Below, piece after piece: positions 45,199 to 56,350 of a stretch of DNA of 64,000 nt. The notes under the pieces are model-generated. The model was not told the origin of the DNA, did no database searches, and saw nothing but the letters and a program-made list of their open reading frames with translations. The stretch is from Venturia oleaginea (Eukaryota; Ascomycota; Dothideomycetes; Venturiales; Venturiaceae): contig JABMLP010000009.1 in the NCBI GenBank assembly GCA_013176395.1, positions 1,550,001 to 1,614,000 of the forward strand, given 5' to 3'. A program made the translations under genes and the position numbers. Position 1 is the first letter of the stretch; the number at the start of each line of letters is the position of its first letter.

Positions 45199-47568
45199 AT
45201 GGACACGCCATACCATCCTCAGACAAGGAGTCACAATCCCGAGCCCTCATCCTGGTCCAATGATGCTTCTTCATGGACGCCCTCCAAAACCACCGCCCTC
45301 CTACCCACTTCCCTACCAGTAGCCAAACCACACAAAGCCTGGGACAGAGTCGCGAAACCACCAGTTGCCCAGAACAGTCGAGTCAAGCAGGTGTGGAGAC
45401 GAGAATATGGGCTGAGGTCGCAACCAAACACGGAAGAGAAGGTTGAAGAAGAGGAAGCACCCGAGAAGGCATGGCAAGCATCGCCGACACGCGTTGTAAA
45501 GAAAAAAAGAACTCGGTCTCCGAACAAGCAATCCTTGGAAGGGAGCGACGGTGAAGGCGAACCAAATTACGCGCCAACACGGTGGGAAAATCGGCGAACA
45601 AGCTTACGACGTGAGTGCTGTAGGATCAAGAATGGTGAGGGCATTACTCTGACTAGGAGTGCAGGTAAAGCGGAAGGCAAACAAACGAACGCTTTGGATA
45701 TACAGCTCTTTGATCTCAAGTCTCCAACTCATTCGCCAAACAATTCGGAAGAAGACCAATCTGCGCGAAGCGATTCTCCTGCGCCAGAGCACTTTTACGG
45801 ACAGGAGTTCATTGAACCGGCAGATGACAATGACACCTTGGCCACATCAGTCGACGTTTCAAATCTGCCTGCCCCGGGATCGAACGCGTCTGCAAAGGCA
45901 GCAGGAGAGGACGAATCGGATACACTGCAAAATGACAAAGTCACGTACCCAACTTTCACAGTAAGCGACGATGATCGCCCTCCGCACAAGCTAGGAGACG
46001 CTTTGAACATCGATGAGGGGATCGCCAGAAAATTGGAGGCAGTCGTCGAGTCATCACTTCCGTCTCGACTTGACCCGGCTGAATTAGGCAGCAACGAGAC
46101 GCTCGGCCTTCAGCTCGAGCAGGCAGAAGCTATTTTGCAGGAAACTCCCAAGAAAGCATGCTATATGGACGAGCTCGACATCACGACAGGTCTCCAATTG
46201 GATCGGCTTGGTTCTACGAAGAAGAGGACATCTGCCAGCCCAGCTGGGATTCTCAAGACTATCTCCACAATCACAAATCACAATGCATCGGCACAGGACG
46301 AAGACTCACGTCCATCTAGTCCGGACGAATTGACCATGAATTTCGATGCAACGGAGACGCTCAATGTGGGGCACTTGGAGGACGACAAAGCTCGACTACG
46401 GTCATTTCTGAGTAGAGCCGCAGCCAACAAAGCAAGCAAGGTTGCAACAACACATCGACGTGAATCCGCTCAGAGTAAGCGTGACTCTGATGTGATTCGA
46501 CAAGCCTTAGCTTCTCCACGTCCTATTCTTGAAGACAAAGACACCAATCTTTCGCCCACAAAAAATCTCGACTTCTTGACTGAACCTACCATGACGCTCG
46601 ACAAGATCATTGCTACTCCGGTTACGGGCACGAAACGGACACTAGAAGAAGATGCTGAGCTTGACCCGATCGCGTTGGACAGCAAACATAACGAAGGGAT
46701 GGAAATCGACTTGGAACTAGGGTCACCACGACGAAGAAGCAAAAGAACACAGACACAGATTCCGCACGCCTATAATGCTGTCAAAACACCTAACAAAATT
46801 CCTGTCCGGACGGACGGTTTCGAGAGAGTGGTGCTTAACAAATCCGAAGCCCAAGAGCTGGCCAACCTCATGCGCAAAAACACGCGCAAGAACAAGGGTG
46901 GAGCAATATCCGCGCCCGAGCGACTGCTTAAGCTGCGAGCGGAGGCCGAACTGGGTCTAATTACTGGTGCAGGAGCATCTGCCGAAGCTGCGAGGGAGCT
47001 GAAAGATGGAGACAAAGGTGTCCGCTGGAGAGAGCAGCTAGTCGAGTTCTCTGATAGTGTAACTACGGCTGATCTCATTGAAGGCACTGCTACTGACGGG
47101 ACTATGCTGGGGACAGAGGGTGTTGTCGTGATAGAGACGCCGAAAGTGAAGGAAAAGAAGACCGGCACATCAAGATTGCGTCGATTGAAAGGACTGGGCG
47201 GCACTAATGGGACTCCAGCAAAAGGAGTGCTCGCCTCGACTTTGCTGCCTGAAGAAGTTGAAGAAGAGGCCGCAGAAGCGGCGGCCAAGGCCAAGGCAGA
47301 GAGCGCATTCCCTGTAACAGAAGAAGTGAAGAAAGAAAGGAAGAGTCGACTTCAACCACCAAAGAAATTGATGCTCAACCCGAGTGTGACATCGCTTTCC
47401 GGGTTGCCTGTTTTGGCAGGGAAGGAGAATTCGCTATTACTTAGTCCGCCAAAGAAGATTGCGGCTCCGGCGAAGGGGAAAATCCCTGTTCCAACTTCTA
47501 CTGCTGCTGGAGGAGAGGCAACAGGAGCGAAGCCTGTGAAGCGACTGCGGGCTACTAGGAAGCTGTGA
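45199..47568 (+). CDS. Large disordered nuclear-type protein
   Basis: One long frame; I start at the Met at 45199 (MDTPYHPQTRSHNPE), giving 789 residues, since the 33 codons before it are not protein-like. It is hydrophilic throughout, with many SP/TP sites (SPNKQSLEGS, ASPRPILED, LSPTKNLDF), basic clusters (KKKRTRSPNK, PRRRSKRTQTQ) and a C-terminal KPVKRLRATRKL that look like nuclear signals. A helical patch near residues 555-585 (VVLNKSEAQELANLMRKNTR) and the segment with KGVRWREQLVEF may be binding motifs. A canonical GTGAGT at 45611 with a CTGAC branch suggests an intron, perhaps 45611-45670 (60 nt, frame kept). No domain recognised; chromatin or kinetochore roles are guesses. Confidence 0.7.
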   Translation: MDTPYHPQTRSHNPEPSSWSNDASSWTPSKTTALLPTSLPVAKPHKAWDRVAKPPVAQNSRVKQVWRREYGLRSQPNTEEKVEEEEAPEKAWQASPTRVVKKKRTRSPNKQSLEGSDGEGEPNYAPTRWENRRTSLRRECCRIKNGEGITLTRSAGKAEGKQTNALDIQLFDLKSPTHSPNNSEEDQSARSDSPAPEHFYGQEFIEPADDNDTLATSVDVSNLPAPGSNASAKAAGEDESDTLQNDKVTYPTFTVSDDDRPPHKLGDALNIDEGIARKLEAVVESSLPSRLDPAELGSNETLGLQLEQAEAILQETPKKACYMDELDITTGLQLDRLGSTKKRTSASPAGILKTISTITNHNASAQDEDSRPSSPDELTMNFDATETLNVGHLEDDKARLRSFLSRAAANKASKVATTHRRESAQSKRDSDVIRQALASPRPILEDKDTNLSPTKNLDFLTEPTMTLDKIIATPVTGTKRTLEEDAELDPIALDSKHNEGMEIDLELGSPRRRSKRTQTQIPHAYNAVKTPNKIPVRTDGFERVVLNKSEAQELANLMRKNTRKNKGGAISAPERLLKLRAEAELGLITGAGASAEAARELKDGDKGVRWREQLVEFSDSVTTADLIEGTATDGTMLGTEGVVVIETPKVKEKKTGTSRLRRLKGLGGTNGTPAKGVLASTLLPEEVEEEAAEAAAKAKAESAFPVTEEVKKERKSRLQPPKKLMLNPSVTSLSGLPVLAGKENSLLLSPPKKIAAPAKGKIPVPTSTAAGGEATGAKPVKRLRATRKL

Positions 47569-47941
47569 GATCGGAATCGGCCGGCTTTTTGTAAATTTTA
47601 CGCATTATACCTGGCGTTGGATGGCGGCATTCCTTGTTTGCAGAGCTGTGGAGTTGCCTATTTCATGACAAGAACGTTTTTGATACTGATTGAGAGGCTC
47701 TTTGGGACGAATACAGTGAATGGTAGTCCAATTGACCATCAAGAGTATTTGGCAAAAGTCCAGCTAATTATAACAATGTTTGATCAACCAATCATATTTG
47801 AGACGAAATGCTGACATAATTCGCGATGAATCGGAACCTTGGACTTCGACAATTCAATCGATCATCGATTTACAACTTCCACGCAGCCATTGGCACCCCA
47901 CATACCTCTCATCATCCTCAAAACCCTGACCGACCATCACA
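47569..47941. other. Intergenic, no gene seen
   Basis: Should hold the QCR6 promoter. Confidence 0.5.
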
Positions 47942-48587
47942 ATGGGTTTCTTTAATTTCGTGGGAGACGTCTTCTCCTTCACCTCCGTCGACGCCGAGGC
48001 TCCTGGTGAGGACTCTTCCTCTAAAGGACAGGAAACCGAGCCCCGAGCAGCAGTCACTGGAGGCGCTTCCAACAAGACCCCTGCAAGCAAAGAGAAAGAG
48101 AGCGGCGAGGAAGCTGAGGCAAATAAGGCAGACGCAAAGACCGGGGGCAGTGCTGACGAGGGACACAAAGCGAGCGGCGACGACGAGGAAGGTGGCGAGG
48201 AAGAGGACGAAGAGGAGGAGGAAGAAGACGATGAGCCGGTGGATCCAAAGCCAAAGCTAGAAGAGGGTATGTCTGGCTGGCCGACCTGATGCCGATTGTT
48301 TCGCAATAGAAACGGAACTGCGCTGATACCCAACCAACAGAATGCATGAAGTCAAAGCAATGCTCTGCCGACAAGCACCACTACGACGAGTGTGTTGAGC
48401 GCGTAACAAAGGCACAGGAAAGCGACGAGCCGTCAAAAGAAAACTGCGTCGAAGAATGTATGTCAACACAAACAACACAATCCTTGACTTTGGCGATAAT
48501 CGCTAATGCTATGTGATCATAGTTTTTCACCTTGCCCACTGCGCAACTGCATGCGCCGCTCCAAAGCTCTTCAGGCAGCTCAAGTAA
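47942..48587 (+). CDS. QCR6: Cytochrome bc1 complex hinge protein
   Basis: Three exons: 47942-48266, 48341-48457, 48523-48587; introns 74 and 65 bp; 168 residues. The N-terminus MGFFNFVGDVFSF leads into a long hydrophilic stretch ending in an almost pure Glu/Asp run (GGEEEDEEEEEEDDE), the acidic hinge. The conserved end follows: ECMKSKQCSADKHHYDECVE, ENCVEEFFHLAHCATACAA and KLFRQLK, with the disulphide-forming cysteines of the hinge family. QCR6 sits on the intermembrane face of complex III and helps the docking of cytochrome c1 and c. The acidic region is longer than in yeast. Confidence 0.92.
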
Positions 48588-49621
48588 ACTCGATGCTTTT
48601 CTTCGACCGCGCCCAAGCCAATATCAGAAGAGAGCCATAATCGAAATCAAATCGAATCCACCTGTACAATTTTTTCGAATAATTCAAGCATTTCCCTGCG
48701 TTGTGAAGCTGTTTCTTTTTGGCATCTTGCGAGAGCGGAAAGTCTCGGGTGTAGAATAGGCAAGGCATATAGAACTGGGACGACTTATGGAATTTTCATG
48801 CTGATGTAAGAAGGCGGGCAATTGACGTTGGGCAATGCAGAAAATCACCGCATCTGCAACCTATTCTTCACAACGCCTATTTGCATCCATGCCACTTTCC
48901 TTCCCGTGGCACCTTTCAGTCCAATGGCATGACTTGTTTGAAAACTTCAGCCGCCGGATTATTCTTTTCCGGCCAATCACCGGGTATTTCTCTTGTAGCA
49001 GGAGGGCAGGAGTAAGGAACATCTTCAGACGTTCATAATCACTCCCCGCTTTCACCATTTTCTTGCTAACGTCCGTAAAATTATAAGCAGGTTTCTGTTG
49101 GACCTGGCAAGTTCCGACGAATTGCGAGTCACAACGAAACACGATGCGCGGCCTGTGCGGACGAGGCTGAGATTTTTACTGACCCGATGTGTTGTTTGTT
49201 TATCAGGTCAACGACAAAACTTGCACGAGTGTTTCCTGGACGGGCAGATCTGCAGCACCTACTGTCTGGTCATCAAGGTTCGCGATACTTTGGATCTAGA
49301 ATGTCTGAATGAGTCTCACCTGTGCTCTTTTGTTTCTTCACAGTACCACTATGCGCGCCGATAGCTTGTGACAGCTTGCATCGTCGTGGAAGGTCGGATA
49401 TCAGCTTGGCGTCTGCTGTTCTGGCGTTTTTCTCCGTTCAATTTCAAGGCTTTTTACATTTTCAAAGTTACCGTGACGGGTTGTCTTACTATATTGTATT
49501 CTTCCTATCCTATTCCTTTCAATCTCACTAGGTATGCCTCGTTATAGCTCCATATTATGGATTCCAGTACAAGACTAACAACGACACAGGCAGGCTCCTA
49601 CACCATAATTTAATATCTAAA
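48588..49621. other. Intergenic, no gene seen
   Basis: About 1 kb with only short ORFs, upstream of the HsbA-like gene and probably its promoter and 5' UTR. Confidence 0.45.
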
Positions 49622-50431
49622 ATGCATCTCCCAATCGCACTTTTCTTCGCCCTCAGCTCCACATCCCTCGCTGCGCCTGCAACCAACCACATCCAAGCTC
49701 GCGATGCAAAAACAGTCTCGACCGCCCTCGACATGGTGACCAAATCCGTCAACGCCCTCGACACCGCCGTCAACTCCCTCAACTCCTCCACTGACGCCGT
49801 GGCTCTGGGTAATATCGCCACGACGGGCCAAGCCGTCGGTGACACGGTCAAAAAAGCCCAGACAATGGTCGAAGGCACCGGACCCGTCTCCATCTTCTCC
49901 GCAGTCCAGGTCATGAAATCCGCCAACGCCCTCACCGATTCTCTTACCACGACGACGGGGGATCTGGTTAGCAAGAAACCGATTGTGGATCAGGCTGGTC
50001 TTAGTTCTGTGGTGGGTATGATGTTGATGATGCAGAAGAGTGCGAGTAGTGGGTTTAGTGGGGCGGTGACGGATAAGGTTCCTGCATTGGCTAAGCCGAT
50101 TGCGATGGGGAGTGCGAAGAAGGTTAATGATGCGCTGAATGGGGCGATTAAGGCGTATATGGGGCCTCCTGCTGCTGCTGCGAATGCTATGCCGAATGCG
50201 AATGCTAACGGAGCGGGGAATGGGACTGCTAATGCTATGCCTGCTGCGAGCGCGAGTGGGTATGGAACTGCTAATGCGACACCTGCAACAAGTGCGAGTG
50301 CGAGTACGAGTGCTGGGAACTCTACTACGAAAGCTGGCGGGAAGGCGAATGCGAATGGCAATAATGGGAAGGCGGGGAACTCTACGACGAAAGCTAGTGG
50401 GAAGGGGAAGATGAATGTAAGGTTGGTTTGA
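49622..50431 (+). CDS. Secreted cell-wall protein, HsbA/galactomannoprotein type
   Basis: Intronless, 269 residues. The N-terminus MHLPIALFFALSSTSLAAPA is a signal peptide with a cut near residue 18, followed by a short propeptide ending in QARD. Residues 27-185 form an alpha-helical domain of the hydrophobic-surface-binding protein A family (VSTALDMVTKSVNALDTAV, NIATTGQAVGDTVKKAQ). The rest is an Ala/Asn/Gly/Ser/Thr repeat region with units like NANANGAGNGTANA and GNSTTKAGGKANANG, rich in N-glycosylation sequons. No GPI signal is seen; the end is basic. HsbA-type proteins bind hydrophobic surfaces or the wall and can recruit cutinases. Confidence 0.82.
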   Translation: MHLPIALFFALSSTSLAAPATNHIQARDAKTVSTALDMVTKSVNALDTAVNSLNSSTDAVALGNIATTGQAVGDTVKKAQTMVEGTGPVSIFSAVQVMKSANALTDSLTTTTGDLVSKKPIVDQAGLSSVVGMMLMMQKSASSGFSGAVTDKVPALAKPIAMGSAKKVNDALNGAIKAYMGPPAAAANAMPNANANGAGNGTANAMPAASASGYGTANATPATSASASTSAGNSTTKAGGKANANGNNGKAGNSTTKASGKGKMNVRLV

Positions 50432-51167
50432 TTTGCTAGCCTGTATGGTGATTGATCGGTCTGTTGAGTCCAGATCTATCTTCTTTTTCCTTTTCTAGCT
50501 GGCGAAGATGTTGTTGCTGCTGTCGCAAGATGGGATTACCGATGTTGAGGTTGGATTTGTTACCGTACTCTGGCGATGGTTGAAGTTATTTTGTCGGGGG
50601 TGAGTGGTGTGTATGTGGAAAAGAGTTGCTTAATAATCCATGGCTCAAGGTCTTTTCCTCTGTAGTCCCGAGAAGGAAGAGGTGTATTGTTTGAAAAGAG
50701 AGAAAAACATGGTTGCAAGTGATATGTTTCTTGACTTGACGACGAAACCGAGTATTATCTCGAATTATTTCTACGGGGCTGAAATACTTGCGAATCACTG
50801 CAGTAAAATAATCTTGTCGGCCATAAAGACTCTTCCCATTCGTGATTGTATTGTGATGAAGAGCCCTGGGAGGCAATCTTCTGGGTGATGATGAGGATGA
50901 AAGAGCGATCTGAAGAGGAAGAACCGAAGAAAACGTATGGACCTCACTACCCGATTAGTATAAAGCTTCCTAGTGAGCTCCTCCTCAACCTTCGGCGGAG
51001 CGGAGGTGATAGCGACTGTCGGCAAACAACGGCGCGTCATTGAGAGGGCATGTCTTTGGTCAAGCAGTATGACCTATGGAATTTGTATTGATCTTTCCTG
51101 AAGACATAAAAGCTGATCCGCGATTTTACACACTCCTCAACATCAATACCGCTTTATCAGCATCACC
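50432..51167. other. Intergenic, no gene seen
   Basis: Between two same-strand genes. Short ORFs only. Confidence 0.45.
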
Positions 51168-51644
51168 ATGGCACCAATACCGAAGCTCACGGCTACCAAA
51201 CACACGGAATCCTTGACCCTCGAAGCCGCCAAAATCGCCGTGGCAGCATGCGAAGAGAAATCCCGCTCTATGGGTCTTGCCATGAACATAGCCGTCGTAG
51301 ATGCTGCCACACACCTCCTTCATTTCAGCCGAATGGACGGCGCGAAGCTGACCTCGATCTCCATCGCCATCGACAAAGCCTTCACAGCATCGGGTCACAG
51401 AATCGGAACACACTTGTACAAAGAGGCCGTTTGGCCTGGAGGTCCGGCGTTTGGTATATGGAACAGTAACGGCAATCGCTTTACGACCATTGGAGGAGGT
51501 CTGCCAATTCTAAGAGATGGAGAAGTGCTAGGAGCAATTGGTTGTAGCACTGGCACTCCGGCTCAGGATCAAGAGGTTGCTCAGGCCGGTGTTGAAGCAT
51601 TACAGAAATTACTACGAGGGGAAGGACTCAGAGCTAAGTTGTAG
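51168..51644 (+). CDS. GlcG/HbpS-domain (haem-degrading-like) protein
   Basis: Intronless, 158 residues, the full length of a single GlcG/HbpS domain (PF03928). Characteristic blocks are LEAAKIAVAACEEKSRSMGL, MNIAVVDAATHLLHFSRMDG, SISIAIDKAFTA, GGGLPILRDGEVLGAIGCST and a final QDQEVAQAGVEAL helix. The family includes the bacterial haem-binding HbpS and GlcG of the glycolate operon, but its role in fungi is unsettled. The last three residues are AKL, a possible type 1 peroxisomal targeting signal. No introns and close similarity to bacterial domains would fit an old transfer, but that is only a guess. Confidence 0.85.
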   Translation: MAPIPKLTATKHTESLTLEAAKIAVAACEEKSRSMGLAMNIAVVDAATHLLHFSRMDGAKLTSISIAIDKAFTASGHRIGTHLYKEAVWPGGPAFGIWNSNGNRFTTIGGGLPILRDGEVLGAIGCSTGTPAQDQEVAQAGVEALQKLLRGEGLRAKL

Positions 51645-53280
51645 TCTCTCAATCGTGGGAGCGAGCCGTCGTCAAGGTAATACCAAATCTTATGGTGTCT
51701 CCTGTTTACCAATGGACCAATTATGTAATTCGACCAGTTTGTGATGTTTCCGCAGTTGTGCACAATTGGTGGGACGTCCGACATCCGTTCCATTTCCCCT
51801 GTCTGCTATTTGAAGAGACATTCATCTCCACATCATCTGAGTCGTGGATTGGCGAGACGACGTTGTGTACCCTTGGCAATCCTGGTATTTGGAACGAATG
51901 CCATTTCTACAGTTGATGTCGATGGCGCAACATTCGGGAAGCGCCAATATTGCCAGAATGTCTAGTTGAGTTAGAGACTCCAATTGCCCTTTCACGCTTT
52001 CTGTTCTGTTGGCACTATTCTCAGATCTAAGGTATTGTCAACTTCGACTACTGCGGGACAGATTGCTTTGACAGTTAACAGCTGTCGCCGACATGCACTC
52101 TCCCGCTTTTTGTGTTTCGCAATCGCCATCCAGGTTCTGCGCAAAGCAAATCGGTTGCGGGCCATGTCTAGATCTAGAAATCTTGTGCCATATGCACGGC
52201 TGTGCGGCTGGTGTTCTGTAACACATGACCACCATCCGTTAGTCAAAGTTACACATCCAGGAACCACAGGTCTGTCCATGAACATTCGCAACCGAGCACT
52301 CGACTTCCTCATCAGATTTGAGTACTCAAGTCTATCACTAGAACGGTTGGCCTCTCTACCGGCATCCCAACGATCGACGATCACAAATCATCTGTTGGAT
52401 TTTGCTGTCACTACTTTGCTTCCCCACAAGGTAGTCTACCAGGTACAATTGCCGTAGCCTGTTGCCTCAGTCGAGACTCAATATCCTTGTGCTTATGAAT
52501 AGTCATATTCTCCCGACTGTTCATTACTCGGATATCAATATCTCTGCCTCTAACCGGTGGGCCGTTGCATGGATTCGAACTGAGATGTGAATATCGAATA
52601 CCAAATTTAGTGTCGACCCAAGTCGTTCTATCATCTCAATACGCAGCTGCTAAAGGAGGGAATTGGTAAGTTTGTCCATACTCTTCCGTAGTATCAAAGA
52701 TCACCAGCTCATCAATCATGGGAGGCATAAAGCCTCGTCAGCCTCCGCCTCCCACATCCAGAATTAGCTTTGCCACTCACATCAACCATCGCAATCTTTT
52801 AACCGCAAGAGAATTTCGTGGAAAATCAAGAGCTGGCCCTATAAGGCCGTGGAACCGTGGCGATACTTGTGCAGTATCTATTTAACCCAGACACAAAGAA
52901 CAACGAAGCAGTGATGCCGTTTGTTTAATATTACCATTACAACCATACCCACTTCTGGCTTTCATACTCATGGTGTTACATCAGCCACCGTCGAGGCCTT
53001 GAAATCGCGTGTTCATCTCGCATCAGTAAGCAAATTCGAGTCCAATTCTATCCATGACGGATGGACGTCCCACAACATTAGAGCTGTATGAAAGGAGTTC
53101 TCACTCCTTGTCATGGCGCTATTGCGCAACAATGTAATGACCAGAATCAGAACACAGCATGAGGGTATCAATGGCAAACGGCGATGAATGTAATTCTGGC
53201 TATAAATCTTTGGGATACATTCTCGAAATGTCCAGTCCCAGTCTCAGGCCATTTGCTAATTCGCTCTTTTTTCTTCCAAC
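51645..53280. other. Gene-poor 1.6 kb stretch
   Basis: A 157-codon ORF on + (51984-52457) and a 130-codon ORF on - overlap; neither has domain or splice support. Confidence 0.4.
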
Positions 53281-56200
53281 ATGAAGGCTACTTTCGTTAT
53301 GCCCTTCCTGATTCAGAGAATTGCTGCTGGGATTGTTCAGAGGCAGCAGGACTCATGCGCAAATGATAACTGTGCATTAGCTGTCGACCCCCTGGATTCA
53401 AGGTTGGCTCAAATTGCACGCGATGATTGCAGCTCATACCTGCAAACAACACTCACTGTCGGCTTTACGTAAGCTCCTTCAAGCCCGCCGATGATGCTCA
53501 ATCCCGTACTTATATTTTCAATTAGTACCACAACATCGACATTCACAAGCACGTACTGGACGATTGCCGAAACCTGCAGCACTACTTCACCAGCACTTCC
53601 CAAACGTGCATACGGACCATATCACGCGGCTAATGAAACTTCTACTCATCCCGCCGCAGGCACTGGCAGCGGCATTTCTCTGGGAACTTCTGCATCGCCT
53701 GCGACCACCTCTCCCGTAACGACCACTGATGATATCAGCCAGTCGTCCTCGATTCCAACCTATGCTACGCCTTGCGGCATTCCATACTACTATTCAAGTG
53801 CATGCGCGTGCATTTCAGTCTTCCCCTCATACCTCTACGAGACTGTACCGGTATGGTATTTCTAATGTTCATCAGAGAGATCCTGTACTAATTCTTGATT
53901 AGGTGATCACGTCCGTAGCTATCGAGGGAACCGTGAGCTATACCACTGTCGGCTGCACGCCCACTGAAACTGCGTCGGTGCCAGAGGCTTCCTCTTCTGG
54001 TGAAGCATTGTCGTCCATGAGCATGCCCACAAGTTCGCCAAGCTCTTCTTCGTCAACCTCCCGTCCAAATCTTACAGTGCCTGGGCCTCCTCCCACCTCC
54101 TCTTCCTCTTCCATCACACTTTCAGTATTCACTGTCCGTCCTCCAACTGCTACGGCTCCAATCGGTACTGGATCTTCTCCTCTTGTGTCGTCGCCCTCTG
54201 CACCATTTCCCATGGATAACAGCACTACCATTGTAGGTCCAACGGTGGGGCCGACTGGAACTGCTCCTATCGTCACAGGTCCAGCTGGCACGGGATCGTC
54301 TTCTGTTCTGACATCGCCCTCACCGCCATTCCCTATGGAAAATAGCACCACGACTTCAGGACCTATAGAGGGACTTACTGCGACGACGTCCATGGGGACT
54401 GGGACTGGATTTACTTTCAGAGAACCGTCCTCTTCAGCTCCTTACCCTATGGGCAACACTACTTCACTCATCGTAGGCTCCATGGGTACTGATCCTCTAG
54501 TTACTGCTCCCACCAGCACTGGTGGCATACCTTCTGTGCCAACTGACGTCCTCTCCCCTTCACCACCATATCCTATGAGCAACGATACATCTCCAACCGG
54601 CCCCACAGCAGGTCCAACAGGGACCGCACCCTTGGTCACAGGTGTTCCGGAAACATTGCTGCCCTCGCCACCATATCGCATGACAAACGAGACATCGCCC
54701 CTGGGTCCCACAGCTGGACCTATAGGTACGGGATCAGTTGGCACTGGTGTTACTTCGATTCCATATGCATCATCGCCTCCATTCCCTATGGACAATACTA
54801 CCTCGATCGTAGGACCCACGGGCACGGGATCAATGGGTAGTAGTATTCCACCTGGTATTGAAACACCATTGCCTCCATTCCCCATGGACAACAGCACGTC
54901 CTTCCCAGGACCTACAGGTAGTGGATCGATTGGCACTAGTACCCCTACTACCATCCCCACATCTTCACCACCTTTCCCTCTATACAACACCAACGAGCTT
55001 GGCCCAACTGGTACAGGAAACACACTTGCCATACCTTCATCCACTGCATCCTCAAACACCACTGACACCATTTCCACTCCAACCTCCTCTTTCGGAGTCA
55101 CTGGTACAAGTGGAATACTAGTCACTGGAACAGGAGGTCCAACATCCCCAACCACGGAGACGGGCCTTTTCCCAAATAGTACACTGGGCAGCCCAGTTCA
55201 AGCCACGGAATCATCTGCATCACTAGTTGGCACAGGTTCAATGCCATTGATGACAGGAACCTCACCTACAGCCTCGAGCACTACGTCTGTAGGTCTTCCA
55301 TCCACAACCAACGCGTGCTCACCTAGTGTCTATAATACGAGCATCCCAGACACTGATATTGGTGAGTACTCATCGTTTCGAATTTCCAAGGGAGGAGACT
55401 GATACCTTGTAGGCTACCAACCAAATTACGCTGCGGACTATACAGGTTGTTTCCTAGACCCTGATACGTCCCAAGGCTTCGTGAGTTCACCCTGATCCGT
55501 CATAACCAGGAAATGCGCTAATAATGTAAAGAATTTAGTAGAAAATGGCACATCAACACCAATCGTAAACATAAACGGCTATGCAAAACGTATGCCCGCC
55601 AGTGCCTCATTCGAAGATGCCTACTTCACTTTTGAGAAACCAAGTGGTAACACGGCGCAAGACTGCGGGTACGTATCTCCAGCCACCTTCCCCAAAACCA
55701 CCAAGTCCAAGTCTAATTCGACGTTTTGCAGTGTATACGATCTCGCCTACCATGAAGGCGACACAATAAGCTACATCGCCATTTTCAATGATGGGGTTGT
55801 AGCTTTCGTGCCTACTTCTTCTAATGGACAGGATACTGCTGATTTGACGAATCAGTATGTTACTTCGTAAGTTCCATCTTTTCCCGGTCTCTCCTCCCCA
55901 GTATCTTCTGCATCATTCATATGACTCTGGAACCTCTTCTTCTGCTCTCTTTATGCGATACGCTGACCTCTCCTCTCTAGTTTCTGGTCAATCGACTGCC
56001 CAGGCACCCTCTCAGCCGGCATAACAAATCAACTCCCCTTCGAATTCAGCTTCGTACAAACGCCCAATCGCGGCACCTTAATGGTCGTTAACTGGGATTT
56101 CGATGGTAACCCGAGCACTGCTGGGGTGGGATTAGGTGGCGTCGGTGGGACAGGTAGCGTCGGTAGTGGTGGTACCCGTGTTACTGGTCCAACCATGAAG

Positions 56201-56350
56201 AAGAGAAGGGTTCAAGGTACAAAGGTTGGTGCTGTGACGCTTTCTTTGACCAAGAAAAGGAAAGCGTTTCCAGTGGTCCAAATTGAGAGTCCGACGAAGA
56301 AGATGAAGAGGGGACCAAAACCTAAGTCGCCTAGTATCTTGAACTTCTGA
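53281..56350 (+). CDS. Repeat-rich secreted glycoprotein with basic C-terminal tail
   Basis: Seven exons: 53281-53468, 53526-53850, 53903-55361, 55413-55480, 55532-55668, 55732-55866, 55981-56350; frame kept at each junction; 893 residues. The N-terminus (MKATFVMPFLIQRIAAGIVQ) is hydrophobic and may be a signal peptide. A Cys-containing domain with STYWTIAETC and TPCGIPYYYSSACACISVFP follows. Residues roughly 230-660 are Ser/Thr/Pro/Gly-rich with about eight copies of a 30-45-residue unit carrying PPFPMDNST or a variant. After that comes a compact domain (YAADYTGCFLDPDTSQGF, YISYIAIF-type strand SYIAIFNDGVVAFVP, FWSIDCPGTL). The last 50 residues are unexpectedly basic (KKRR, KKRK, KKMKRGPKPK). 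No GPI signal. Function unknown; a wall or adhesin-like role is inferred. Confidence 0.75.
54185..54995 (+). repeat. Coding minisatellite, eight PPFPMDN-type units
   Basis: The nucleotide pattern CCACCATTCCCTATGGACAA and variants recurs near 54188, 54316, 54431, 54560, 54661, 54772, 54869 and 54963, i.e. every 95-130 bp, followed by GGxCCxACxGGxACxGG stretches coding for GPTGTG. Units have drifted in length and sequence, so it is an old array inside exon 3 of the glycoprotein. Confidence 0.8.

Noticed and set aside
45611..45663. Canonical-looking intron (GTGAGT to GTGCAG) in the disordered protein gene
   Set aside because: Removing 53 nt breaks the long frame. A 60-nt version ending at 45670 keeps it, and is mentioned as an option.
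46770..47294. 174-codon ORF on the minus strand
   Set aside because: Antisense shadow of the long disordered protein at 45199-47568.
54442..55155. 237-codon ORF on the minus strand with Gly/Val/Pro repeats
   Set aside because: Antisense of the glycoprotein repeat array, a known effect of GC-rich codon repeats.
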